Positions 33,247 to 42,167 are shown, counted from the stretch's first letter. The stretch: 64,000 nt of DNA from an uncultured Lachnospiraceae bacterium (GCA_947173495.1 CAMWFQ010000013.1:62001-126000), one strand, 5' to 3'. The notes: generated by a model from the letters alone, not told the origin. A program made the numbers and translations.

Positions 33247-34413
33247 ATGAGAGAATATGTGGAACTGAATACTTTGCAGGAGGATGGCAGACTCTGTCAC
33301 AACAACCTGTTAGACAGCGTGGAGGCGCTGATTCCCAACCAGTTTGCAAGTGTGCATGCGGCAGATCTTTTGGAGCTGCCAAACGGCGATCTGCTGGCCT
33401 GCTGGTTTGCAGGGAGCGATGAGGGAAATGCGGATATTTCTATCGCTGTTGCCAGGCTTAAGGCCGGGGAGAGCACCTGGAGCCGGGGGGAGATCGTATC
33501 GGACGATCCCAGCCGTTCCGAGCAGAATCCATCCCTGTTTCTTACGCCTGACGGAGAGATCTGGCTGATGTATACGGCCCAGACCTCGCGTACACCGGAG
33601 CATAATCCGCACTTTAATCTGCAGTACACAGCAGAAATCCGCAGAAAAATATCCACAGATAACGGCTATACCTGGGGGCCTACGGAAACCATGTTTTCCC
33701 GTCCCGGTTCCTTCTGCCGCCAGAAAATCCAGGTTCTCTCAAACGGAAGGTGGGTTTTCGGAAACTGGATCTGCTTTCCCGACGAGACCAGGTGCGGCAG
33801 CGATATCACGGTAGTGCAGATTTCCGACGACCAGGGAAAAACCTGGCGTGAGGTGGAGATGCCGGACAGTGCAGGACGGGTGCACGCCAACCTGATTGAA
33901 ACGGCTCCGGGAGAATTGACGGCTCTTTTGAGAAGCCGTTTCGCAGATAATATTTATATCTCCTACAGCAAGGATTACGGCGACAGCTGGACAGCGCCGG
34001 TGCGTACCTGCCTGCCCAACAATAATTCTTCTATTTCCGCCGTCAGGCTGCAGAGCGGATGTCTTGCCCTGATTTATAACGCGGTCCGCTTCAATGACGA
34101 TACCTCCCGGACAGTATGGCCTCATCAGCGCTGCCCTGTCACCTTCGCTCTCTCGGAGGACAACGGTAAGACATGGCCTTTTAAGAGGATCATCGAAATG
34201 GGAGAGGGGTTCGTAGGGGAATATAACGACATCAACAACAGACGCTACGAATATCCTGTTATGATGCAGGGGAAGGACGGCAAAATCCATGCGGCGTACA
34301 GCTGGGGCAACCGCCGGTGCGTGAAATATGTCTGTGTGGATGAGGCATGGATCAGAGGAGAGAAAATGCTGCCCGGAGCAGAGGGAGATCCCGCTATGCC
34401 CTGCCAGAGATAA
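33247..34413 (+). CDS. Cytoplasmic Asp-box beta-propeller (sialidase-superfamily) protein
   Basis: The 388-residue protein has four Asp boxes at 136-143 (STDNGYTW), 193-200 (SDDQGKTW), 241-248 (SKDYGDSW) and 303-310 (SEDNGKTW), the mark of six- or seven-bladed propellers. There is no signal peptide, so it should act after import. The fold includes GH33 sialidases and several polysaccharide lyases; which chemistry applies is not clear from the residues visible (Arg229 and Arg231 in LLRSR may serve a carboxylate). In this operon it probably releases the acidic sugar from the imported compound. RBS AAAGGAG precedes ATG 33247. Confidence 0.7.
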   Translation: MREYVELNTLQEDGRLCHNNLLDSVEALIPNQFASVHAADLLELPNGDLLACWFAGSDEGNADISIAVARLKAGESTWSRGEIVSDDPSRSEQNPSLFLTPDGEIWLMYTAQTSRTPEHNPHFNLQYTAEIRRKISTDNGYTWGPTETMFSRPGSFCRQKIQVLSNGRWVFGNWICFPDETRCGSDITVVQISDDQGKTWREVEMPDSAGRVHANLIETAPGELTALLRSRFADNIYISYSKDYGDSWTAPVRTCLPNNNSSISAVRLQSGCLALIYNAVRFNDDTSRTVWPHQRCPVTFALSEDNGKTWPFKRIIEMGEGFVGEYNDINNRRYEYPVMMQGKDGKIHAAYSWGNRRCVKYVCVDEAWIRGEKMLPGAEGDPAMPCQR

Positions 34414-34545
34414 GCGTTCAACAACGCAGGGGGATTCATATTCGCTTTTTTTTCTGTTTTCTGCTATACTTTCAGTATCTATTTTCGGCATAAGTATGAA
34501 AAAGTAAGCGCACCGTCGCGGCAGATCATTTTACAGGAGAAAAAG

Positions 34546-36438
34546 TTGGATAAGCAAACGATACTCAGGCAATATTTTGGATACGATTCCTTCCGGGAGG
34601 GGCAGGAGTTTCTTATAGACAGTATTTTGGAGGGCAGGGATGTGCTGGGCATTATGCCTACCGGCGCAGGAAAATCTATGTGCTACCAGATCCCGGCGCT
34701 TTTGATGAATGAAAGATGGGGGGGAATTACTCTGGTGATTTCGCCCCTGATTTCGTTGATGAAGGATCAGGTGGAGGGCCTGAATCAGGCAGGCGTGCAT
34801 GCGGCGTATCTGAACAGCTCCCTGACTCAGGGGCAGTACAGAAAGGCGCTCTCGCTGGCTTCCCAGGGGCGCTACCCCATCATTTATGTGGCGCCGGAGC
34901 GTCTCATGACCGGGGAATTTCTGGACTTTGCCGTGCATGCGCCCATTGCCATGGTGGCGGTGGATGAGGCCCACTGTGTTTCCCAGTGGGGACAGGATTT
35001 CAGGCCGAGCTATCTGAAAATCACGGAATTCATAGACAGATTGGACACAAGGCCGGTGGTGGCGGCTTTCACAGCTACGGCTACGAAAGAGGTCAGGGAG
35101 GATATCATTGATCTTCTGATGCTTCGGACGCCTGCGCTGATTACCACAGGCTTTGACAGAGCCAATCTGTATTTTGGTGTGATGACCTCAAAGGACAGGT
35201 ATCAGACCATCAAAAACTATCTGGAATGTCATCCCGGGGAGAGCGGGATTATTTACTGTCTTACCCGAAAGACGGTGGAGGAGATCTGCAGCAGACTGAA
35301 AGGAGAGGGCTTTCCTGTCACCCGGTATCATGCGGGCCTTGGCGATGAGGAACGGAAACAGAATCAGGAGGACTTTATTTATGACAGAAGCCCTCTGATG
35401 GTTGCCACCAATGCCTTCGGCATGGGAATCGACAAATCCAATGTGAGGTTTGTGCTGCACTGCGGAATGCCGAAAAATCTGGAATCCTATTACCAGGAGG
35501 CGGGCAGAGCCGGACGGGACGGACAGCCGGCGGAGTGTATCCTGCTCTACAGCGGTCAGGATGTGAGAACCAATCAGTTTTTTATTGAAAACAATCAGGA
35601 TAACCAGGAGCTGGATGAGATTACCCGCAGGATGATCGCGGAAAGGGACAGAGAGCGGCTGCGCAGAATCACCTTTTACTGTGCCACCAATGATTGTCTG
35701 CGGGATTACATTCTCCGCTATTTTGGAGAGTATCGGGAAAATTACTGCGGAAACTGCTCAAACTGCCTGAGCCAGTTTGAAACGAAAGATGTGACTCAGA
35801 CAGCGCAGAGTCTGATCGGCTGTGTGGAAAGCTGTCGGGAGCGGTACGGGGTGAATGTGATCCTGGACACGGTGCACGGCGCAAACACGGAAAAGATCCG
35901 GGGATACCGGATGAATGAAAATCCTTTTTATGGGAAACAGGCAGCCGTGCCGGTGCATCTTCTCCGCCAGGTGATGAATTACCTGCTGATGCACGAGTAT
36001 CTCACACTGACCAATGATGAATATTCTATCGTGAAACTGGCCGGAAAGGCGGCGGATGTTCTTTCCGGAAAAGAAAAGGTGGAGATGAAGCTGCCGAAGA
36101 CGCAGCCTCATCCGGCCAAGATTGCAGGCAGGGAGTCATCCGGCGGAAGCGGGGACAGGGCCTCCAGACGCAGGGGGACAGCGGCGGGCGTGGACCTGAC
36201 GGCGGATCAGCAGGCGCTGTTTGAAAAGCTGCGGGCGCTTCGCATGGAGATTGCCAGAGCAGAGAAGGTGCCTCCTTATCTTATTTTTTCGGACAGAACG
36301 CTGACCCATATGTGCCTGCTCCGGCCGGAAACCAGAGAAGAGATGCTGAAGGTATCCGGTGTGGGTGAATACAAATATGAAAAGTACGGAGAGAGGTTTC
36401 TGGCATGTGTGAGGGAGGAGGGCTCAGGCAGTTACTGA
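34546..36438 (+). CDS. recQ: ATP-dependent DNA helicase RecQ
   Basis: The 630-residue protein has helicase motifs I (MPTGAGKSMCYQIPAL), II (VDEAHCVSQWGQDFRPSY) and VI (EAGRAGRDGQPAE), the RecQ zinc cysteines in FYCATNDCLRDYI and YCGNCSNC, a winged-helix region, a basic Ser/Arg linker near 535 and a C-terminal HRDC domain. It unwinds DNA 3' to 5' in repair and fork restart. Translation appears to begin at TTG 34546, 7 bases after CAGGAGA. A weak GCGTT/AACGC hairpin and a run of eight T at about 34447 separate it from the sugar operon. Confidence 0.93.
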   Translation: MDKQTILRQYFGYDSFREGQEFLIDSILEGRDVLGIMPTGAGKSMCYQIPALLMNERWGGITLVISPLISLMKDQVEGLNQAGVHAAYLNSSLTQGQYRKALSLASQGRYPIIYVAPERLMTGEFLDFAVHAPIAMVAVDEAHCVSQWGQDFRPSYLKITEFIDRLDTRPVVAAFTATATKEVREDIIDLLMLRTPALITTGFDRANLYFGVMTSKDRYQTIKNYLECHPGESGIIYCLTRKTVEEICSRLKGEGFPVTRYHAGLGDEERKQNQEDFIYDRSPLMVATNAFGMGIDKSNVRFVLHCGMPKNLESYYQEAGRAGRDGQPAECILLYSGQDVRTNQFFIENNQDNQELDEITRRMIAERDRERLRRITFYCATNDCLRDYILRYFGEYRENYCGNCSNCLSQFETKDVTQTAQSLIGCVESCRERYGVNVILDTVHGANTEKIRGYRMNENPFYGKQAAVPVHLLRQVMNYLLMHEYLTLTNDEYSIVKLAGKAADVLSGKEKVEMKLPKTQPHPAKIAGRESSGGSGDRASRRRGTAAGVDLTADQQALFEKLRALRMEIARAEKVPPYLIFSDRTLTHMCLLRPETREEMLKVSGVGEYKYEKYGERFLACVREEGSGSY

Positions 36439-36555
36439 GCCCTCAAAGGCTCCTCCATAAGCTGAAGAGGCAGTATAATGGTAACCCTGGTTCCGATGCC
36501 GGGTGTGTTCTCATACTGCAGTCCGGTTTTCCGGCAAAATAGAGAGGCGATTGAA
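36437..36555 (-). pseudogene. C-terminal remnant of a sensor histidine kinase
   Basis: Read on the minus strand, this stretch encodes SIASLFCRKTGLQYENTPG followed by IGTRVTIILPLQLMEEPLRAQ and a stop. That matches the last strand-helix pair of histidine-kinase ATPase domains. Nothing upstream on that strand continues the domain, so the rest has been lost. It overlaps the end of recQ by two bases. Confidence 0.5.
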
Positions 36556-36765
36556 CAGAAATATAACAGGAACAGCAAATTCTTTTACACTTCTTTTACT
36601 TCTTAATCCCACATAAGCAAAAAGTATGGATTCATACAACAAAATATTATAAAATGAGCATAATGGAGTCAGACCCATCAAAAGAAGTCTGAGGAAAGGC
36701 ATGATGATTAGGCAATTATAGGTCAGAGCCCCAAATGTGCCCTGATCGCAGTAAACTGCTCTGAC
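36556..36765 (+). promoter_or_regulatory. Leader of the AgrC-like gene with direct repeats and a hairpin
   Basis: TTCTTTTAC occurs twice with an 11-bp period (36580 and 36591), the spacing expected for a LytTR-type regulator binding one face of DNA. A -10-like TATAAA is at 36648 without a good -35, which fits activator dependence. GTCAGAGC (36722-36729) pairs with GCTCTGAC (36758-36765) just before the RBS. No signal-peptide gene was recognised in this AT-rich gap. Confidence 0.4.
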
Positions 36766-36778
36766 ATGGAGGATTATT

Positions 36779-38152
36779 ATGAAAGACTGGCAGTATTTCT
36801 GGCAGATCACAGGCACGAATATGCAGGCCGAGATCATTCCGGTTATATGTACCCTGTGGATGGCGCGCATCATACTGGGAGAGGTTCCCGACCGAACAAA
36901 GGCACACATCGTCCGGTCTGCTCTGGCGTGTCTGATTATCATGGCTGTCCTGGCTTCGACAGGAGCGGTCTGTTACATAACAGGCTTCTGGGACTGGCAG
37001 CATTACACGGGGGAGCTGATCTGGGAGTACTTCACGCTGCTTTGCGTCATGCTGCTTTTGCGCTTTGCCTGGCGCACGTCAACCAGAAACTGCTTCCTTG
37101 CCGTGCTAATGGTCGAAATTCTGTGTTCTTACGGGATATTTCTCTCAGGGCTGTACAACTACGGGACGGTCTATGACCTGTCAGTTCCGGCACAGCGCAG
37201 GAGCTATTTGTTTTGGCTGCTAGTCATTCAACCGCTCGTTTTGCTGCTCTGCGGGCTGGTGATCCATATATCCGGTATGGGCAGAGTCTACCGACAGTGG
37301 CTGGAGCAGGAAACGATTCATAAGGGCATTTTGTGCCTGCTTGTGCTTTACCCGGTTTTCGATCATTTGGTGCAGCGTATTTTTTATGAGAAAGATCCGA
37401 CTGTTTCCCATCTGCTGCTTCCGCTGCTTCTCCTTTTGCTGATCCATCTCATTTTCGTCTACGTGGGAAGGGACAGGCAGCAGAAGCAAGCCATTATAGC
37501 CCAGCAGGCCAGCCTGCAGCAGCAGACCATTTATATTGAGAAGATGGAACAGATTCAGCAGGAGCTGCGCAGCTTCCGGCATGATTTCAAGAATATGATG
37601 GCGGGTATGTATCTGCAGGCAAGGGAGGGCGATCTGGACGCTGTGCAGGACTTTATCCAGGAAATGACCGGAGATTTCGACAGACAGGTGGGCGGCCAGA
37701 TCCAGCTGCTGAACCAGTTGGGCAATATTCATATGCTGGAAGTCAAAAGCCTGCTCTTAGATAAGCTGAGCCGAATGCAGCAGGATCGGATCGACTGCGA
37801 ACTGGAAGTCCTGAATCCCTTTGAAGCAACGAGAATGCGCAGCACCGACCTGTGCCGGTGTCTGGGCATCCTGATCGACAACGCCATGGATGAAGTGCGG
37901 GGACGGGAGAACGGAAAGATTTCTCTGATGATCAGTTCTCTGGACGGCTGTACTACTTTTCGGATCAAAAACACACTGTACGGGGCGGTAGATTTCGGAC
38001 GCATGGAGCAGGCAGGATATACCACCAAAGGGGCCGGTCACGGGATCGGACTGGAAAACTGCCGCCGGATACTGGCAAAATACGATTTTGTGTTTCCTTT
38101 TACCGCCGTGCAGAACGGATATTTTGTGCAGGAGCTCAAGATTCAGGAGTAA
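36779..38152 (+). CDS. AgrC-like peptide-sensing histidine kinase (GHKL family)
   Basis: The 457-residue protein has six to seven N-terminal membrane spans (to about residue 235), a coiled helix, the phosphorylated His268 in SFRHDFKNMMAG, and a GHKL ATPase with LIDNAMDEVRG and TTKGAGHGIGLENCRRIL. This is the layout of AgrC and related receptors for secreted peptides. GGAGG at 36768-36772 precedes ATG 36779. The gene for its response regulator follows after a B-type repeat. There is no AgrB or AgrD homologue nearby, so the ligand may come from elsewhere or the pair may be an eavesdropper. Confidence 0.85.
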   Translation: MKDWQYFWQITGTNMQAEIIPVICTLWMARIILGEVPDRTKAHIVRSALACLIIMAVLASTGAVCYITGFWDWQHYTGELIWEYFTLLCVMLLLRFAWRTSTRNCFLAVLMVEILCSYGIFLSGLYNYGTVYDLSVPAQRRSYLFWLLVIQPLVLLLCGLVIHISGMGRVYRQWLEQETIHKGILCLLVLYPVFDHLVQRIFYEKDPTVSHLLLPLLLLLLIHLIFVYVGRDRQQKQAIIAQQASLQQQTIYIEKMEQIQQELRSFRHDFKNMMAGMYLQAREGDLDAVQDFIQEMTGDFDRQVGGQIQLLNQLGNIHMLEVKSLLLDKLSRMQQDRIDCELEVLNPFEATRMRSTDLCRCLGILIDNAMDEVRGRENGKISLMISSLDGCTTFRIKNTLYGAVDFGRMEQAGYTTKGAGHGIGLENCRRILAKYDFVFPFTAVQNGYFVQELKIQE

Positions 38153-38154
38153 AG

Positions 38155-38264
38155 ACTGCCGCAGTCAACAACCCCGCTGCAGAGCAGCGAGGTATTGACC
38201 CTCGCGGCATTCGCCAAATGCTCGTGCAAGCACGGCACTTGGCTCATTGCTCGCGGGAATAAAC
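38155..38264. repeat. Inverted B-type hairpin repeat inside the kinase-regulator operon
   Basis: The reverse complement reads ATTCCCGCGAGCAATGAGCC... GCCGCGAGGGTCAATACC, aligning with 19892-19998. Its central hairpin is CGTGC-AA-GCACG (38223-38234), different in sequence from GGACATGC/GCATGTCC in the other copy, and a CGCTGC/GCAGCG stem (38175-38189) replaces the 17-bp stem. Confidence 0.65.
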
Positions 38265-38290
38265 AATACAGTGAGGAACAGGAGGATGTC

Positions 38291-39043
38291 ATGCTGCCGG
38301 TTTACATATGCGAGGATGACGAACAGATCCGGAAGGCGGAACGCCTTTATCTGGAAAAGCAGATTCTAATCGAGGACTATGATATGGAGATTGTGCTGTG
38401 TACCGGCAGTCCGGAAGCGCTTCTCGACTGTCTGGAAAAAGATTCAAGACAGGGCGTATACTTTCTGGACGTGGAACTGAAGGGCGCCTCCATGGACGGT
38501 TTCCGGCTGGGGCAGGAGATCCGTAAGCGGGACGCCAGAGGCTTTCTGATCTACGTTACGGCTTTTGCCGATCTTGCATTTGAGACGTTCCGCTATCATC
38601 TGGAAGCGCTGGATTATATCTGCAAGGAGAATCCGGAGCGGATGTATCAGGGGCTGTCCCGCTGTCTGAAAAGCATCGTGGCGCGGGTGGAACGGGAGCG
38701 GGGCGAACAGCAGGAATATTTTACCGTCAAGACGCTGGATGTGGTGCGGCATATTCCGCTGGATGAGATCCTGTATTTTACCACCGCAGAGGGTACCCAC
38801 CGCATTGCGCTCCACGCCCTGCAGGAGCGGCTTGAGTTTATCGGAAGTATGCAGGAACTGGAAAAGCGGCTGGGAGAACATTTTATCCGGGTGCATCGGG
38901 CATTTCTCGTCCGGGCGGATCAGATCGCGCAGATCGACAGAAAAAGCCATGAACTCATCCTGAAAAATGATGAACGCTGTCCTTATTCCAGAAATATGCG
39001 CAAACGTCTCCTTGAAGGCGCTGCCGTTCAGGCACAGAACTGA
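38291..39043 (+). CDS. LytTR-family response regulator (AgrA-like)
   Basis: The 250-residue protein has a receiver domain with Glu8-Asp9-Asp10 and the phosphorylation site Asp60 in VYFLDVELKGASMDG, then a LytTR DNA-binding domain (about 145-245; RVHRAFLVRADQIAQIDR). It is the partner of the kinase at 36779. GGAGG (38281-38285) fixes ATG 38291; the frame running back to 38195 is only the repeat. LytTR regulators commonly control bacteriocin or surface functions; the CPBP gene downstream is a likely target. Confidence 0.88.
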   Translation: MLPVYICEDDEQIRKAERLYLEKQILIEDYDMEIVLCTGSPEALLDCLEKDSRQGVYFLDVELKGASMDGFRLGQEIRKRDARGFLIYVTAFADLAFETFRYHLEALDYICKENPERMYQGLSRCLKSIVARVERERGEQQEYFTVKTLDVVRHIPLDEILYFTTAEGTHRIALHALQERLEFIGSMQELEKRLGEHFIRVHRAFLVRADQIAQIDRKSHELILKNDERCPYSRNMRKRLLEGAAVQAQN

Positions 39044-39060
39044 CCGTCCGGGCATTTTAT

Positions 39061-39089
39061 TTCTACGGAAAGTTTTCTGGCAGTATACT
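39061..39089 (+). promoter_or_regulatory. Promoter for the CPBP protease gene
   Basis: TTCTAC (39061-39066), a 17-bp spacer and TATACT (39084-39089). The -35 is weak and the -10 strong, which suits activation by the LytTR regulator just upstream. Confidence 0.45.
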
Positions 39090-39176
39090 GGATTTAATCT
39101 GGAGCCAAAGGAACCGTTGCAGCTTTATGGCATCCCATAAACGCCGCGGCAGGCCCGGATAATTTATACAATAAGG

Positions 39177-40292
39177 ATGGAAAACAATATGACGGAACAA
39201 ACACAATTAATGCAGCCTGAGGAACCTCTTATGTCGGCAGAAATAACCGGATCCGGGGCGGGGCCTGCTCCGGCAGACTCTGACGTCGCCAGAAAACAGC
39301 TTCAGATTTTTCTCCTGATTGCCTATGGTGTGACCCTCGTGATGGGGCTTCTGACCTGGTACGGCAGCACCATATCGGCGGAGATGGGCGCTTTTCCCAA
39401 TGCACAGATGTTCTATCCAGCGGCCGGCGTGGCGCTGGCTTACCTAATCACCTGCCGGAAGGACAGTTTGCTGCCGAAATGCTTTTACATCTGCTTCCTG
39501 TTCGTAACCGTGTTGATGCTTCTGTGTGCGGTGGGTACCGTAGCAATGCCCGGACAGATGATGGACTTGGAAGGACAGTCCGTATCCCTCTGGTCGATGC
39601 TCAGCCAGTATCTGATGATCGGCGGTACGATCCTGTGCTGGATCACGCTGCTCATATCCGGCAAAAAAAGGCGGGCGGCCTATGGACTGCGCTGGCAAAA
39701 CGGGAAGGCCTCGCTTCTTAGCATTCTTGTCTTCCTCGGGCTGTATTTTGGCCGTGCGGCGCTTGTGTATATCATAGACGGGCAGCCAGACGTTGTGCTT
39801 GCAATTTTGCAGGATTCTGCCACGTGGATCTATCTGCTTATCACGCCGTTTAATTTTATTCTGGCCTTTGCGCCGTTTTTCGGTGAGGAATACGGCTGGC
39901 GGTATTACCTGCAGCCTATTTTGCAGAAGCGTTTCGGCCTGCGGGGCGGCGTACTGCTTCTGGGCGTGGCATGGGGAGTATGGCATGTCTTTCTGGACTT
40001 TTTCTTCTATACGACGCCAGACAGAGGACTGATCATGACGATATCACAGATTATTACCTGTGTGACGCTCGGCATCTTTTTCGCATGGGCCTATATGAAG
40101 ACAGACAATATCTGGGTGCCCGTGATTTTGCATTTTCTGAACAATAACCTGACGTTGGTGGTGGCGAATACTTATTCGGCAGACATTCTGCAGAACCAGC
40201 AGGTGACATGGGGAATGCTTCCGATGTCGCTGCTGTTAAACGGAATCTTTTTCGGGCTGTTTCTGCTTGCGAAGGAATTCCGGAAAAGCTGA
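39177..40292 (+). CDS. CPBP family intramembrane metalloprotease
   Basis: The 371-residue protein has about eight membrane spans and the Abi/CPBP motifs FFGEEYGWRYYL (Glu237-Glu238), GVAWGVWHVFLD and HFLNNN, which supply the metal and catalytic residues. The family processes prenylated or peptide substrates and often serves in bacteriocin self-immunity or peptide maturation. ATG 39177 has no clear spacing to an RBS, and ATG 39189, 11 bases after AAGGA, is equally likely. Its position behind an AgrC/AgrA-like pair suggests a role in peptide signalling or immunity, by inference. Confidence 0.8.
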   Translation: MENNMTEQTQLMQPEEPLMSAEITGSGAGPAPADSDVARKQLQIFLLIAYGVTLVMGLLTWYGSTISAEMGAFPNAQMFYPAAGVALAYLITCRKDSLLPKCFYICFLFVTVLMLLCAVGTVAMPGQMMDLEGQSVSLWSMLSQYLMIGGTILCWITLLISGKKRRAAYGLRWQNGKASLLSILVFLGLYFGRAALVYIIDGQPDVVLAILQDSATWIYLLITPFNFILAFAPFFGEEYGWRYYLQPILQKRFGLRGGVLLLGVAWGVWHVFLDFFFYTTPDRGLIMTISQIITCVTLGIFFAWAYMKTDNIWVPVILHFLNNNLTLVVANTYSADILQNQQVTWGMLPMSLLLNGIFFGLFLLAKEFRKS

Positions 40293-40515
40293 CATTATAA
40301 GTATTAACAAGGGGCGAATGATCTGGTCTCCATTCGATTGAGGGTGCTCAACACGTTTTACCTTGGGCATCCCGGATGCCAAAAGTCTTATATACTTCTT
40401 CTATTTTCTATATTTTCCACGGAATTTAAATTTTTCTCCAGTTTTTTCGATGCCGGCCCTTCGTCTGATATTAGCCGGTTTCCGGCACATTGCCGCATCG
40501 ACAGCTCTTTCCGCA

Positions 40516-40544
40516 TTTACAGCCGCACTCTTCTATGCTAAAAT
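40516..40544 (+). promoter_or_regulatory. Sigma-A-type promoter for the transglutaminase-like gene
   Basis: TTTACA (40516-40521), a 17-bp spacer and TAAAAT (40539-40544). The start near 40551 fits ATG 40573 and rules out the longer reading frame that begins at 40363. The rest of the 280-base gap before it holds nothing recognised. Confidence 0.6.
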
Positions 40545-40572
40545 GTATCAGACGAAAAGGCGGAAAAATAAA

Positions 40573-42153
40573 ATGAAAATCCTCAGAAAATTATGGTGCT
40601 TATTTTTAATATTGTTCGCGTGTATCTGCATACTGGTGCTTGTGTGTGCCTTTCAGCCGGATGTTACAAAAGCCCTGGCAGGCTTTTTGTATCCGGAGGG
40701 GAAACAGGAGGAGGATGTGTCTGCCGTTTCTCAGATGAATGCTCCGGGGGCAGAGGAGCAGCAGAGAAGATCGGAAAGGCCGGACCCGGTTGGGGAAGAG
40801 AAGGAAAACCGGGACTCAAAGCAGGAGAGCATCCAGGAATCCGGAGAGTTTTCGGAGGAAATACTTTCAGAGCTCAACGCCATTGAGGCAGGCAAAGAGG
40901 GACTGGACGAGAGTGTCCGGCCGGAGTATGATTCCCCGGAGCAGTCGGATCTGACGGTTCCACAGAGTGTTTCCGGGAGAAATGGCTATCAGCGCGTGCA
41001 GGACGAAGGGGGCCTGATCGACGACGATGAGGCCAGAGCACTGCAAAATGAGATCGGGCCGGGAAATACAGGAGATGACCTTACCTTTGATCCGGTCTTT
41101 TACCCCTATTATGCCATGCTGGATGAAAAGGGAAAGCATCTTTACCGGCAGATTTTTGCCAATGCCAATGATCTGTATCAGGTGTTCGCGCCTGTGGAGG
41201 AGGTAACGGCTCCCGAGCTTAAGACGGTTTTTGCGGCGGTGTATAACGATCATCCGGAGCTTTTCTGGATGGAGACGGCCTACCTGGGCAAATACAGACG
41301 GGACGGCAGATGCATGGAGATCGACCTTCGGTTCAACCGGCTCTCACAGAATCTGGAGGAGGCAAAGAGGACATTTAACGAAAATGCAGGCGGGATTCTT
41401 GCTCAGGCCCAGAGCCTGGGAAGCGACTATGAGAAGGAAAAGCTGATTCATGATATCCTGCTTGAAAGAATATCCTATGACAGGGGAGCGGAGATGAACC
41501 AGAGTGCCTACAGCGCGCTGGTAAACGGCAGGACGGTCTGCGCAGGGTATGCCAGAGCCTTTCAGTATCTGCTGGGGCAGCTGGGGATCCCCTGCTATTA
41601 CTGTACCGGGTATGCAGGAGAAAGCCATGCCTGGAATATTGTCCGTCTGGAGGACGGGTATTACAATGTGGACGCCACCTGGGACGACGGGGAGGGCGGC
41701 AATTATGACTTTTTTAACAAGACAGATCAGGATTATGCGGCCACGCACCTGCGGCAGGAGCTGTCCGTGTACCTGCCGCCCTGTACGGGACGGCTCTACC
41801 GGAGTCCGGATGAGCCGACCGGAGCCATGAGGCGGATTCCGGGAGAAATGCGGGGAATAGAAGATCTGGGCATATCGGAGGAGGAGATTCTCCGCAGCCT
41901 TGCGGACTATTATACCGATTGCTATAACCGGATCCTGGCGCAGGGAGCAGGCACCTATGAGTTTTCCAATGTGATAGAAGGAGACGCCCTCTTTGAAGAA
42001 TGGTACGGAGCCTACCAGGGAGAAGGGTACCGGCAGGGATATATGAACAATGCCATAGCGGCGGCAGGGGCCTCCTCCTGTGAGATGAATCTGGAGGTGG
42101 AGGAACTTGCCGGAGACAGATATCTTGTGACCCACAGGGTAAACATACAATAA
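40573..42153 (+). CDS. Membrane-anchored transglutaminase-like protein
   Basis: The 526-residue protein has an N-terminal signal anchor (about 7-30), a long Glu/Ser/Asn-rich linker to about residue 160, and a transglutaminase-like cysteine domain with the complete triad Cys323 (TVCAGYARAF), His352 (ESHAWNIVRL) and Asp367 (YYNVDATWDD). It is followed by a C-terminal region of unknown fold. Such proteins are outside the cell and act as peptidases or cross-linkers on wall or surface proteins; the substrate is unknown. The promoter at 40516 supports this start. Confidence 0.8.
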   Translation: MKILRKLWCLFLILFACICILVLVCAFQPDVTKALAGFLYPEGKQEEDVSAVSQMNAPGAEEQQRRSERPDPVGEEKENRDSKQESIQESGEFSEEILSELNAIEAGKEGLDESVRPEYDSPEQSDLTVPQSVSGRNGYQRVQDEGGLIDDDEARALQNEIGPGNTGDDLTFDPVFYPYYAMLDEKGKHLYRQIFANANDLYQVFAPVEEVTAPELKTVFAAVYNDHPELFWMETAYLGKYRRDGRCMEIDLRFNRLSQNLEEAKRTFNENAGGILAQAQSLGSDYEKEKLIHDILLERISYDRGAEMNQSAYSALVNGRTVCAGYARAFQYLLGQLGIPCYYCTGYAGESHAWNIVRLEDGYYNVDATWDDGEGGNYDFFNKTDQDYAATHLRQELSVYLPPCTGRLYRSPDEPTGAMRRIPGEMRGIEDLGISEEEILRSLADYYTDCYNRILAQGAGTYEFSNVIEGDALFEEWYGAYQGEGYRQGYMNNAIAAAGASSCEMNLEVEELAGDRYLVTHRVNIQ

Positions 42154-42167
42154 ACGGAAGGATCGGC

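Noticed and set aside
36556..36778. AgrD-like signal peptide gene before the AgrC-like kinase
   Set aside because: Only frames of 5-12 codons are present, with no amphipathic leader or acidic tail.
40363..40572. 70-residue N-terminal extension of the transglutaminase-like protein
   Set aside because: A good promoter at 40516-40544 lies inside it, and ATG 40573 starts a proper signal anchor.
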